Made by a program: the position numbers and the translations under genes. A DNA stretch of 35,576 nt from an uncultured Oscillospiraceae bacterium. Lineage in GTDB: Bacteria; Bacillota; Clostridia; Oscillospirales; Ruminococcaceae. The stretch lies in NCBI GenBank assembly GCA_934481445.1, contig CAKSPC010000028.1, forward strand, positions 1 through 35,576, in the 5' to 3' direction. The notes under the pieces were generated by a model, which was given only the letters and a program-made list of their open reading frames with translations, did no database searches and was not told the DNA's origin. Within the stretch, counting starts at the first letter, position 1, and each line of letters begins with the position of its first letter. Shown piece by piece: positions 24,089 to 31,887 of the stretch.

Positions 24089-25084
24089 TCAATTTTCCTT
24101 TTCCAGCCTGCGGATGTGCTGCTCGGTGACTTCAACGAAGCAGACGCCCTTTCTTATCGTAAAAAATCTGTCCTTGCAGGGGTTGTATCTTCCGCTGCGC
24201 CTTGTCAGCAGCTCACAGGCAGTGCTTATTCTCAATGCGGATGGCTCTATCCCGCCGCCGGAAAGTATCATCTGCACCGCCCTGCTGCGTATCGGCGATG
24301 GGAGAGCTGCAAGCGCCGCGGCGTCCCAGCCCCTGCCCTTTTCCGCGCGGATAAGCGCCTCCTGCGCCATACTTTCGAGGTATGCGCTGTCCTCGCGCAG
24401 GGTGGATGTCATCCTTGTCATGCCGTCGAAAAGCGCTCCGTTTATCTTCAGCATTTCGGGGATTATCGCGTGGCGGATCTTGTTGCGGGTATAATTGTCC
24501 GAAAGGTTCGTTCTGTCGGTGACGTAGCTTTCGCCAAGCGCCGCAAGGTATTCCTCCACCTCAGCGCGGGTACAGTAAATAAGCGGGCGAACTATCCTGC
24601 CCCGCACGGGAGGTATCCCGCACAGCCCCTTTAATCCCGTGCCGCGCATCAGATTCAGCAGAACTGTTTCGGCGCAGTCGTTGCTGTTGTGCGCGGTGGC
24701 AAGGCGCGCACCCCCGCCCAGCGAGGACAAGGCTCTGTCAAAAAAATCGTACCGTATCCTGCGGGCGCATTCCTCGGAGCTTTCGTGCTTCTGCCTGAAC
24801 TTAACGACGTCGATTTTTTCCGCCGTCAGCGGCACGCCCAGCCGCTCGCAGAGTTTCTCGCAGAACTGCATATCCGCGTCGCTCTCTTCCCCGCGCATAC
24901 TGTGGTTCAGATGGCAGGCATGGATGGTTATCCCAAGCTCGCTTTCGAGGGATTTCAGCGCGCACAAAAGGGAAACGCTGTCTGCGCCGCCCGAAAGGGC
25001 GACAGCGACAGCGCAGCCGTGTCCGAACATATCAAAATCATTTACTGCCTTTTTTACCTTGTCGGTAAATGAGATATTTGTCAT
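24089..25084 (-). CDS. tilS: tRNA(Ile) lysidine synthetase
   Basis: 331 residues. The PP-loop VAVALSGGADSVSLLCALK binds ATP. HACHLNHSMRGEESDAD, ARRIRYDFF and LATAHNSNDCAETVLLNLMRG-like blocks continue the N-type ATP pyrophosphatase domain, followed by the NYTRNKIRHAIIPEM motif. It modifies C34 of tRNA-Ile(CAU) to lysidine so that it reads AUA. E. coli and B. subtilis TilS are 430-470 residues, so the C-terminal part is clearly shortened here; the frame closes cleanly and no frameshift is evident. The start at 25084 follows AAGGAAG and lies just after dnaB; the frame open further upstream is a shadow inside dnaB. Confidence 0.95.
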   Translation of the reverse strand: MTNISFTDKVKKAVNDFDMFGHGCAVAVALSGGADSVSLLCALKSLESELGITIHACHLNHSMRGEESDADMQFCEKLCERLGVPLTAEKIDVVKFRQKHESSEECARRIRYDFFDRALSSLGGGARLATAHNSNDCAETVLLNLMRGTGLKGLCGIPPVRGRIVRPLIYCTRAEVEEYLAALGESYVTDRTNLSDNYTRNKIRHAIIPEMLKINGALFDGMTRMTSTLREDSAYLESMAQEALIRAEKGRGWDAAALAALPSPIRSRAVQMILSGGGIEPSALRISTACELLTRRSGRYNPCKDRFFTIRKGVCFVEVTEQHIRRLEKEN

Positions 25085-25094
25085 AAATACTTCC

Positions 25095-26465
25095 TTATTG
25101 CTGACCGTTCGCGAGGCGGACTTCGATGTTCGAGAACTTCGTGAACTCGCCGTTCCAGCCGAGGTACGCGGTGCCCGTTTCGCCGTGACGGTTCTTTGCC
25201 ACGATGCATTCGCACACATTGGGGTTTGGGTCGGTCTTGTCGTAATACGCGTTTCTGTACAGGAAAAGCACGATATCCGCGTCCTGCTCGATAGAACCCG
25301 AATCACGCAGGTCGGACAGCATCGGGCGCTTGTCGGGGCGCTGCTCGGGTCCGCGGGCAAGCTGCGACAGCGCTATTACGGGGACGTTCAGTTCCTTTGC
25401 CATTACCTTGAGATTTCGCGTTATTTCGGAAATTTCGACTACTCGGTTGCCGTTGTAGTTTTTCACCGAGGACATGAGCTGTAAATAGTCGATGATGACT
25501 ACGCCGAGGTTCTTTATTCTTCTCAGCTTTGATTTTATCATCGAAACGTTGCAGCCCGGGGTATCGTCTATGTATATCGGAAGCTGCGCGAGAATGTCCG
25601 CGCCGGTCATGATATCCGACCATTTCTCCTTGGAAACGTTGCCCGTCTTGAGCGCTTCGGAGGGGAGCATAGCTTCGGAACTCAGCATTCTTGCGACTAT
25701 CTGCTCCTTCGACATTTCAAGGCTGAAAACGCACACCGCTTTGTCGCGGTATTTCTTTCCGACATTTGCGGCAATGTTCATTGCAAACGAGGTTTTACCC
25801 ATACCGGGTCGCGCCGCAAGAATGATAAGGTCGGATTTATTAAGCCCGAATATTCTTCGGTCAAGCTCGGAATACAGCGTTGCAAGACCCGTCATGACGG
25901 GCTGGCCGCCGTTGTTTGCCGCCGCGTGGACAAGCTCGTTCAGCGCCTTTACGCGCTCGTAAACTATACCGCTTATCGGCGTAAGGCTCTTGCTTTCCGC
26001 GCCGGAGCGGATGTCGTATATCTTCTGCTCCGCATAGTCGACGATGGTGTTTGCGTCCTCCGCGCCCTCGTTTGCAGCGTCAATTATCTCCTTTGCGGCG
26101 TAGATAAGGCTGCGGAGCATATACTTTTCGACTACGATGTCGGCGTATTTTCTTACCGAGGAAATGCTCGGCACCGCCTGCATGAGCCTTGTAAGGTACT
26201 CCTTAGCCTGCTCGGCGGTTTCGAAAACGCCCTGACGCATACAGCCGTCAAGCACGGTAACGATATCAATGGATTCGTTGCCCATGCTCATCTGTATCAT
26301 AACAGTGAAGATATCCCTGTTAAGATCAACATGGAAATGCTCGGGGTGGAGCGTTCCCATGACCTCGTTGATAGCTCCGCCGTCCATCAGTATCGCGCCT
26401 AGCACCGACTGCTCCGCGTCTAAGTTATACGGCAGGTTCACTCCCGAAAGGTCGAACTCTGCCAT
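25095..26465 (-). CDS. dnaB: Replicative DNA helicase
   Basis: A 456-residue hexameric helicase. The N-terminal domain starts LPYNLDAEQSVLGAILMD and includes NRDIFTVMIQMS. A linker helix and then the RecA-like motor follow: Walker A AARPGMGKTSFAMNIA, VCVFSLEMSKEQIVARML, Walker B GVVIIDYLQLM and ALSQLARGPEQRPDKRPMLS, ending DADIVLFLYR. It unwinds DNA at the replication fork. The start at 26465 follows GGAGGG. It directly follows rplI, the normal Firmicutes order gdpP-rplI-dnaB. Confidence 0.98.
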   Translation of the reverse strand: MAEFDLSGVNLPYNLDAEQSVLGAILMDGGAINEVMGTLHPEHFHVDLNRDIFTVMIQMSMGNESIDIVTVLDGCMRQGVFETAEQAKEYLTRLMQAVPSISSVRKYADIVVEKYMLRSLIYAAKEIIDAANEGAEDANTIVDYAEQKIYDIRSGAESKSLTPISGIVYERVKALNELVHAAANNGGQPVMTGLATLYSELDRRIFGLNKSDLIILAARPGMGKTSFAMNIAANVGKKYRDKAVCVFSLEMSKEQIVARMLSSEAMLPSEALKTGNVSKEKWSDIMTGADILAQLPIYIDDTPGCNVSMIKSKLRRIKNLGVVIIDYLQLMSSVKNYNGNRVVEISEITRNLKVMAKELNVPVIALSQLARGPEQRPDKRPMLSDLRDSGSIEQDADIVLFLYRNAYYDKTDPNPNVCECIVAKNRHGETGTAYLGWNGEFTKFSNIEVRLANGQQ

Positions 26466-26466
26466 A

Positions 26467-26913
26467 TCAGCCCTCCGTTACGGAAACGGTGAACTTTGCG
26501 GTAACGCCCGCGTACAGTCTTGCTTCTGCGGAGAATGTGCCGAAGCCCTCTATCTTAACGGCGATGTTTATCTTTTTCTTGTCGACATCGCAGCCCAGCG
26601 ACTGCTTTATCGCTGCGGAAACTTCCTTGGAAGTAACTGTGCCGAACAGTCTGCCGTTCTGACCTGCCTTTGCAACGACATTTACGGTCTTGCCATCGAG
26701 TTTCGCCGCGATGTCCTTTGCATTCGCAACATCAACATCTATTTTGTGCTGCGCGTGATCCTTCTGACCCTGAAGCAGATTCATGTTCTTGGCGCTTGCT
26801 TCCTGCGCAAGTCCCTTCTTTATAAGGCAGTTGATGGCGAAGCCGTCCTTGACTTCCTTTACCTCACCCTTCTTGCCTGTGCCCTTGACATCTTCAAGTA
26901 AAATAACCTTCAT
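26467..26913 (-). CDS. rplI: 50S ribosomal protein L9
   Basis: 148 residues, family length. The N-terminal rRNA-binding domain shows [18 protein letters not shown] and [16 protein letters not shown], which precede the long connecting helix, then the C-terminal domain ([16 protein letters not shown]). It binds 23S rRNA near the L1 stalk. AAGGAGGAA precedes the start. It lies between gdpP and dnaB in one transcript. Confidence 0.98.
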   Translation of the reverse strand: MKVILLEDVKGTGKKGEVKEVKDGFAINCLIKKGLAQEASAKNMNLLQGQKDHAQHKIDVDVANAKDIAAKLDGKTVNVVAKAGQNGRLFGTVTSKEVSAAIKQSLGCDVDKKKINIAVKIEGFGTFSAEARLYAGVTAKFTVSVTEG

Positions 26914-26925
26914 GGAAATTCCTCC

Positions 26926-28995
26926 TTATTGCTGTTCGCTCTCCTGCGGTTCTTCTACGGGAGAGAAATATTCGTCAATTGCATTGTGGAGCTTCTCAAC
27001 AGCCTCGTCGCGGGTAACTCCGTAGAGCTGCGCCCCTGCCATGGACTGATGTCCGCCGCCGTCATCCTTTTTGTTGCCTATGCTCTCCATAATGACCTGA
27101 ACATTTACTTTACCAAGGGAGCGCGCGCTGTAACTCCAGCCGCCCTCTATCGGATACACCGTAAAAGACGCGTCGACATTCTTTATATAAAGCATTTCGT
27201 CCGCCGCCTGCGAGCAGATAACGCGTATCCCGTTGAACGGCTGATCCACCACCGCCACAGCGCAGTTCTGGTGGTATATTTCCGCGGAGGAAACGATCTC
27301 CGCCTTTTTCGTCTTGCTTTCTATTGAGGTATCGAAAAGCTTCTTTACGGAAATAGTGTCCGCGCCGAGCTTTTTCAGATACGCCGCCGCCTCGAACGTG
27401 GAAACGCCCGCGCGCATTACAAAGTCCTTTGTATCCAGCGTAATGCCCGCAAGGAGCGCCTCCGCCTCGGCGGGGTTGAGCAGCGTATCGCTGCTGAAAT
27501 ACTGTATCAGCTCCGTTACCAGCTCCGACGCAGAAGAAGCATTGCTCTCCTGCACCTTTATCGCAAACTCGCTTATAGCGCCCGCACTTAGCCTGTGGTG
27601 GTCGATGATGATAACGCGGGATTTATCCGCAAGGTGCAAAAGGTCCTGATCCTCGACCTTTTTCTCAATATGCGTATCAACTATGATAAGCACCGATTTC
27701 GGCGTGAATTCGTTGAACGCCACCTCGGGCTCCTGAAAGATGCTTCTGTCAGAAAAGCGCTGTATCAGTGAAAGCGCGTTAGTTTTCGCGGGATTCTGCC
27801 GCACCACTGCATACGCGGGAATGCCCATGCGTTTTATTGCGCAGGTAAGTCCCACCGCGGCGCCCACGCTGTCGAAATCCCCGTAGCTGTGGCCCATTAT
27901 GTACACAGTGTCCGCGGTGCTTATCAGCGCCTTTATATTTTCCGCCGCGAAGCGTATCTTTACCTTTCCCGTTCTTTCCTTTCCGGGGGAGCTTGCGCCG
28001 TAGGGGATAAAGCCGTTGGCGGTTTTCATCAGCGCCTGGTCGCCGCCGCGCTCCAGCGCCTTATCCAGCATTTCGCTGGCGAAGCGCTCGCCCTCGGCAA
28101 ACGTCTGCGCCGTCGCGCCGATACCGATGGAGAGCGTCACCGTGCCCTTATCCTTGACAACGATGTCGTGCGCCTTGTTTATCAGCGGCATTTTCTCCTG
28201 CGTCATCTCGCGGACATATCTCTGCTCAACGACCACAAGGAATTTATCGCTGGATATCTTACGGAGCATTGCGGTGCGCTCCGCGAAGTATTCTTCTATC
28301 AGCCTGTCCACCTGAATGGTGACATACGCGCGCTCGCTCTCGCGGGCGCCGCCGAGAAGCTCCTCGTAATTATCCACCATGATTATCATTACGACGGGTC
28401 TTGTCATATCATAGGTGGTCTGAAGCTGCTTGTACTCGGTTATGTCGCGGAAGATAAGCATGGTTATCTTCTCGGTATAATCTATCTCGTCCTCGCCGAG
28501 GTCGAGTATAGACTTTTTCCCCGCCCTGTGGTTGTCCACCACGAATTCATGCGGGTCGGAATAGACGTGATACCATCTGTCCTTGTACTTTATCTCCCTG
28601 CCCTCGTCCTTGAAAAGCACCAGCGGCTCGTCCGTGATGACATCCACCGAGCTTTCATCCTCGTTGGGCTGGAAAAAGTTTTCGTTGAAGCAGTCGTTGC
28701 TCCAGATTATGCAGCGCTCCTCGTCCACCACCGCGACCGGCAGCGGAAAGCCGATAAGCGACATACTGTCCGTTCCGCGTATCTCGCTCGTAAGCTGCTC
28801 GAAATACCAGTATTCCGTCCTGCGTATCTGCACAAGCTTTCCGAGGGCAATGCCAGAAACCGCCACCAGTATCGGCAGCGAAACCCAGAACAGCACTGGA
28901 TCGTTTCTGAAAACATAGCAGTCTATGCCGATCAGAATAACGATCAGCGCGCACAGCGAATAAAGAAGTACCTTGCTCTTATAAAAGTTTTTCAA
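26926..28995 (-). CDS. gdpP: Cyclic-di-AMP phosphodiesterase GdpP
   Basis: A 689-residue membrane enzyme. Two helices (about 10-28 and 33-53) lead to a PAS-like domain (about 75-190), a degenerate GGDEF domain (about 195-325; the GGDEF position reads SSDKF, so it is not a cyclase) and the DHH-DHHA1 phosphodiesterase. The latter has GHSYGDFDSVGA at 368-379, DTH at 440-442 and IIDHHRLSAG (DHH 465-467), with a late GGGHQSMAGA. It degrades c-di-AMP, which governs osmotic, potassium and cell-wall homeostasis in Firmicutes. The start codon is TTG at 28995, preceded by TAAGGAGG at good spacing; no ATG nearby fits. It is 47 nt after rnj. Confidence 0.96.
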   Translation of the reverse strand: MKNFYKSKVLLYSLCALIVILIGIDCYVFRNDPVLFWVSLPILVAVSGIALGKLVQIRRTEYWYFEQLTSEIRGTDSMSLIGFPLPVAVVDEERCIIWSNDCFNENFFQPNEDESSVDVITDEPLVLFKDEGREIKYKDRWYHVYSDPHEFVVDNHRAGKKSILDLGEDEIDYTEKITMLIFRDITEYKQLQTTYDMTRPVVMIIMVDNYEELLGGARESERAYVTIQVDRLIEEYFAERTAMLRKISSDKFLVVVEQRYVREMTQEKMPLINKAHDIVVKDKGTVTLSIGIGATAQTFAEGERFASEMLDKALERGGDQALMKTANGFIPYGASSPGKERTGKVKIRFAAENIKALISTADTVYIMGHSYGDFDSVGAAVGLTCAIKRMGIPAYAVVRQNPAKTNALSLIQRFSDRSIFQEPEVAFNEFTPKSVLIIVDTHIEKKVEDQDLLHLADKSRVIIIDHHRLSAGAISEFAIKVQESNASSASELVTELIQYFSSDTLLNPAEAEALLAGITLDTKDFVMRAGVSTFEAAAYLKKLGADTISVKKLFDTSIESKTKKAEIVSSAEIYHQNCAVAVVDQPFNGIRVICSQAADEMLYIKNVDASFTVYPIEGGWSYSARSLGKVNVQVIMESIGNKKDDGGGHQSMAGAQLYGVTRDEAVEKLHNAIDEYFSPVEEPQESEQQ

Positions 28996-29042
28996 TCCGT
29001 GGCCTCCTTATCGGATGATCCCGAAAAGTGAAAATATACCTG

Positions 29043-30965
29043 TCAGACCTCCATGATTATTGGCAGTATCATCGGGCTGCGCTTTGTCTTGGAGTAGATG
29101 TATTCGCTGAGCGCGTCGCGCATCGCGGACTTGATGTTGCCCCACTCGCGGATGTTGCGGTCGCAGCAGTTCTGCATTACCTGCTTCATGAGCTGCTTTG
29201 CCTCGTCGAGCAGCTCCTCGCTCTCGCGGACGTAAACAAAGCCGCGGGAAACGATATCGGGGCCTGCAAGGACTCTTCCGCTCTCGCGCTCGATGGTCGC
29301 TACAATTACCATCATGCCGTCCTCGGCAAGGTGCTTTCTGTCGCGGAGGACAACGCTTCCGACATCGCCGACGCCGAAGCCGTCCACCATCACCTTGCCC
29401 GAGGGCACGCTGCCCGTGAACTTCATGTCAACGCCGTCCGTTTCGAGGACAAGACCTAGGTCGCTTACAAAAATGTTTTCCTCGGGGATACCCATGCCCA
29501 TGGCAAGCTTCGCGTGCTTTTTCATGTGCTTGTATTCGCCGTGGATAGGCACGAAGAACTTCGGCTTGGTAAGGGAGATCATCATTTTCAGCTCTTCCTG
29601 ACACGCGTGACCCGAAACGTGCACCTCGTACATGCTCTCGTAAATAACCTCCGCGCCCTGCTTCATCAGCTCGTTTACTACCTTTGTAACAAGCTTCTCA
29701 TTGCCGGGGATAGGCGTTGCGGAAATGATGATGAAATCATTCGGGGTTATTGTTACCTGTCTGTGGTCGCCGGAGGACATCCTCGAAAGCGCCGACAGCG
29801 GCTCGCCCTGGCTGCCTGTTGTCGCGATAACAAGCTGCGCGGGGTCGTATTTGTTGACATCTTCTATGTCGATAAGCGTTCCGTCGGGAACCTTGATATA
29901 ATTCAGCTCGACCGCCTTGGCGATGACATTGGTCATGCTTCTGCCCGAAACGGCAACGCGTCTGCCGTGCTTAACGGCCTCGTCGATTATCTGCTGTATT
30001 CTGTGGATATTGCTGGAGAATGTCGCGATGATTATGCGCTTTCCCTCGGCGGAATTGAAAAGGTTCTTGAAGCTTTCGCCGACGCTGCGCTCGCTCTTTG
30101 TATAGCCGGGGCGCTCAACGTTGGTGCTTTCGCTCATGAGCGCGAGCACGCCCCTGTTGCCAAGCTCGCCGAAGCGCGCGAGGTCGATTATGCCGCCCTC
30201 AATGGGGGTGTAATCCACCTTGAAATCGCCCGTGTGTACGATAACGCCCGCGGGGGTGTGTATCGCCAGCGCGCAGGCGTCGGGGATGGAATGATTTACG
30301 CGGATGAACTCAACGGACATACAGCCCATCTTTACGTTCTGGCGCGGCTCCACAACGTTCAGCGAAGCCTGCGAAAGCAGTCCGTGCTCCTTCAGTTTGC
30401 CCTCCACAAGTCCGAGGGTGAGTCTTGTGCCGTATATCGGAACGTTGACTTTCTTGAGAAGATACGGCAGGGCGCCGATGTGGTCCTCATGGCCGTGGGT
30501 GATAACAATTCCGCGGAACTTATCCCTGTTCTTCTCGAGATAAGTGAAATCGGGAACAACAAGGTCTACGCCGGGCATTTCCTCATCGGGGAAAGCAAGT
30601 CCGCAGTCGACGATGAACATATCGTTGCTGCATTCGTAAACGTAAAGGTTCTTTCCTATCTCGTTCAGACCTCCGAGGGAGATGAATCTTACGGGGGTGG
30701 AGCGCATCTCACGGGGCTTCTTCTGGACTACCCTGCTCTCCCGCGGCTCTTTCTGCGTGAGAACGGGCTTGTCGTCCTTTGCGGGGCGGCGCTGGGTGTT
30801 TCTGCGGTATTTCTTTACGGGAACGTTCGCTTTTTCGGGAACGTTATTGTTGTTCTTCTTTGCGGGGGCGGAGCGCTCGGTCTGCTCTGCCTTGGGCTCT
30901 CTGCCCTTCTTGGGAGCGATGTTTTCTGTTTCTGTTAAAAGCTTGCTGTTGGTGAGTAATCCCAT
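29043..30965 (-). CDS. rnj: Ribonuclease J
   Basis: A 640-residue metallo-beta-lactamase/beta-CASP nuclease. The catalytic core starts at about residue 90 (PVRFISLGGLNEIGKN) with metal motif HGHEDHIGALPY (157-162), HSIPDACALAI, VHTGDFKVDYTPIEGG and the C-terminal RNase J domain. The first 90 residues are a Lys/Arg/Asn/Pro-rich, low-complexity extension absent from B. subtilis RnjA (about 555 residues), probably disordered and RNA-binding. RNase J is a 5'-3' exonuclease and endonuclease in mRNA turnover and rRNA processing. The ATG at 30965 follows AAAGGA; the frame continues upstream without conserved sequence. It heads the rnj-gdpP-rplI-dnaB-tilS run. Confidence 0.95.
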   Translation of the reverse strand: MGLLTNSKLLTETENIAPKKGREPKAEQTERSAPAKKNNNNVPEKANVPVKKYRRNTQRRPAKDDKPVLTQKEPRESRVVQKKPREMRSTPVRFISLGGLNEIGKNLYVYECSNDMFIVDCGLAFPDEEMPGVDLVVPDFTYLEKNRDKFRGIVITHGHEDHIGALPYLLKKVNVPIYGTRLTLGLVEGKLKEHGLLSQASLNVVEPRQNVKMGCMSVEFIRVNHSIPDACALAIHTPAGVIVHTGDFKVDYTPIEGGIIDLARFGELGNRGVLALMSESTNVERPGYTKSERSVGESFKNLFNSAEGKRIIIATFSSNIHRIQQIIDEAVKHGRRVAVSGRSMTNVIAKAVELNYIKVPDGTLIDIEDVNKYDPAQLVIATTGSQGEPLSALSRMSSGDHRQVTITPNDFIIISATPIPGNEKLVTKVVNELMKQGAEVIYESMYEVHVSGHACQEELKMMISLTKPKFFVPIHGEYKHMKKHAKLAMGMGIPEENIFVSDLGLVLETDGVDMKFTGSVPSGKVMVDGFGVGDVGSVVLRDRKHLAEDGMMVIVATIERESGRVLAGPDIVSRGFVYVRESEELLDEAKQLMKQVMQNCCDRNIREWGNIKSAMRDALSEYIYSKTKRSPMILPIIMEV

Positions 30966-31091
30966 TAATTCTTTTCCTTTCTCTCTGCCGTTCGGCCATG
31001 ACATTATCCCGACTGCCCTGCGGCGCGGATACTCATGCCGAAAAATCGAATGTAACAATTGCCCGATCCAAACAACATAGATCGGTTAAGG
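30966..31091 (-). other. rnj upstream region without a clear promoter
   Basis: No near-consensus promoter lies in the 125 bp before rnj. The dispersed repeat begins just upstream. The nearest strong minus-strand promoter is at 31654-31682, so rnj either uses an unrecognised promoter here or a long leader that would pass through the candidate RNA locus and the repeat. Confidence 0.4.
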
Positions 31092-31243
31092 TCACCTCTA
31101 AAAACCTTATGTGAGCAAAAACGTGCAGTGTACCCCGTCTTCGTCGTCAAACCGCCAAGGCATCCAGCCTTACTTCGTCGGCTTTCCTAGAAGCCGGCGC
31201 ACCCTGCCCTTTTTTGCTTCTCACAACGGTTTTTATAGGTTCC
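31092..31243 (-). repeat. Dispersed repeat, about 150 bp, with terminal inverted repeats (copy A)
   Basis: The ends are inverted copies of each other: TCACCTCTAAAAACC at the left and GGTTTTTATAGGTTCC at the right. Flanking TTAAGG and CCTTAA extend the symmetry by six bases. Inside, read on the minus strand, is the block GGAAAGCCGACGAAGTAAGG, then GATGCCTT and GGTTTGACGA. The same ordered blocks occur at the right end of the window in the opposite genomic orientation. It carries no ORF of note. The size and terminal repeats resemble a MITE or a mobile structured-RNA element; the family is not one I can name. Confidence 0.8.
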
Positions 31244-31292
31244 TTAATAAAAATTTGCGGCAATACGACCAAATTCCTTTTGCTGTAAAAAT

Positions 31293-31322
31293 GGCATAGT
31301 TCGCCCATAATCGGGCTATGCC
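31293..31322 (-). terminator. Minus-strand terminator of the candidate RNA locus
   Basis: Stem GGCATAG/CTATGCC (7 bp) with an inner CCC/GGG, followed on the minus strand by ATTTTTAC. It lies 22 nt past the end of a 74-codon minus-strand frame and about 325 nt downstream of a consensus minus promoter. Confidence 0.6.
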
Positions 31323-31588
31323 TCTCCCGTCATAAAGGAAGGATTATGTAAAACGCGGAATTGCAGAAAAGCCTGATGAGGCCCTCCGAGAGGTGAGTCC
31401 CGCTTGTGCGGGCAGTGGGTGAGATGTATCCGCGGACAGCTCCGCCGCGCAGCAAATGAAACCGTATCGTTGCAGCGTGCTGTAAATACAATGTCGGCAG
31501 TCAGCCGTCTTTACGGCCGACCGATGGACGCGGCGGTGAATGGAGCCGCCGCTGTCCGTATATGTCACAAAAATATATCCTTAAATTT

Positions 31589-31616
31589 CCTGCCGAACCG
31601 CGGCAGGTCGTTTTTT
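31589..31616 (+). terminator. Plus-strand terminator-like hairpin within the RNA locus
   Basis: CCTGCCG, 5-nt loop, CGGCAGG, then TCG and TTTTTT on the plus strand. No plus-strand gene ends here. It either ends a plus-strand RNA or is the 5' hairpin of the minus-strand transcript. Confidence 0.6.
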
Positions 31617-31653
31617 CCGCAAAAACCAGAAGCGGACAAACACATATATATTA

Positions 31654-31682
31654 ATTATACCTTTTTGTTCGTAAATTGTCAA
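31654..31682 (-). promoter_or_regulatory. Consensus sigma-A promoter, minus strand, with no conserved protein gene behind it
   Basis: TTGACA (31682-31677), 17-nt spacer, TATAAT (31659-31654). All twelve hexamer positions match consensus. It fires into the candidate RNA locus and then, if not terminated, towards rnj about 680 nt away. Confidence 0.82.
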
Positions 31683-31748
31683 GGGGTTTATCCGCCGCTT
31701 CGCATAAATCCGTGAAAGCAGCCGAAAAAATCCTTTTCGGGAACTATC

Positions 31749-31886
31749 ATGCGCTTGTTATTTCCTATGATAATCGGGGGGAAAAGGTCAATATTAAACT
31801 TTGCGGCGGACGAAAAAATCGCCGAAAAACTCAAACGAAAGGCGGAACAGGCTGCGGCGTGCGATGCAGCATTCCGATACAGATAA
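31749..31886 (+). CDS. Small ORF coupled to spoIVB (45 residues, hypothetical)
   Basis: ATG at 31749 to TAA at 31886, one base before the spoIVB ATG. The peptide starts MRLLFPMIIGGKRSILNF and ends in a charged, Ala-rich helix (EKIAEKLKRKAEQAAACDAA). A weak CGGGAA lies upstream. The frame ends exactly where spoIVB begins, and spoIVB lacks a clear ribosome binding site of its own, so translational coupling is plausible. I recognise no family. It could also be chance, since other frames are open here. Confidence 0.4.
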   Translation: MRLLFPMIIGGKRSILNFAADEKIAEKLKRKAEQAAACDAAFRYR

Positions 31887-31887
31887 A

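Larger units (their letters stand above)
31286..31647 (-). ncRNA. Candidate structured non-coding RNA, about 360 nt, unknown family
   Basis: The region is bracketed by a perfect minus-strand promoter (31654-31682) and a minus-strand terminator (31293-31322). It holds a series of GC-rich inverted repeats: CCTC/GAGG, CCCGC/GCGGG with 4-nt loop near 31398-31412, GCGGA/TCCGC near 31432-31445, TTGCAG/CTGTAA near 31469-31484, GTCGG/CCGAC enclosing CCGT/ACGG near 31493-31521, and GCGGCGG/CCGCCGC near 31530-31552 extended by GGAC/GTCC. It lacks tmRNA, RNase P, SRP and 6S hallmarks. The strand is uncertain: the plus strand ends in a hairpin with TTTTTT (31589-31616) and has purine-rich unpaired stretches. 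A minus-strand frame 31568-31344 (GTG start after AAGGA, 74 codons) is possible, but its composition (many rare Arg codons) looks non-coding. Confidence 0.45.

Noticed and set aside
24089..25360. Longer tilS start at 25360
   Set aside because: The extra 92 residues lie within dnaB in another frame, have a Ser/Thr/Arg-rich composition and no conservation. The ATG at 25084 has a good ribosome binding site.
26926..28995. GdpP GGDEF-like domain as an active diguanylate cyclase
   Set aside because: The signature is degenerate (SSDKF instead of GGDEF), as is normal for GdpP.
31286..31647. tmRNA, RNase P RNA or hammerhead ribozyme in the structured locus
   Set aside because: No tRNA-like acceptor with TTCGA/CCA and no GAGGAAAGTCC P-RNA core were found. 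A CTGATGAG stretch is present at about 31373-31380, but the GAAA partner and cleavage-site stem of a hammerhead are not.
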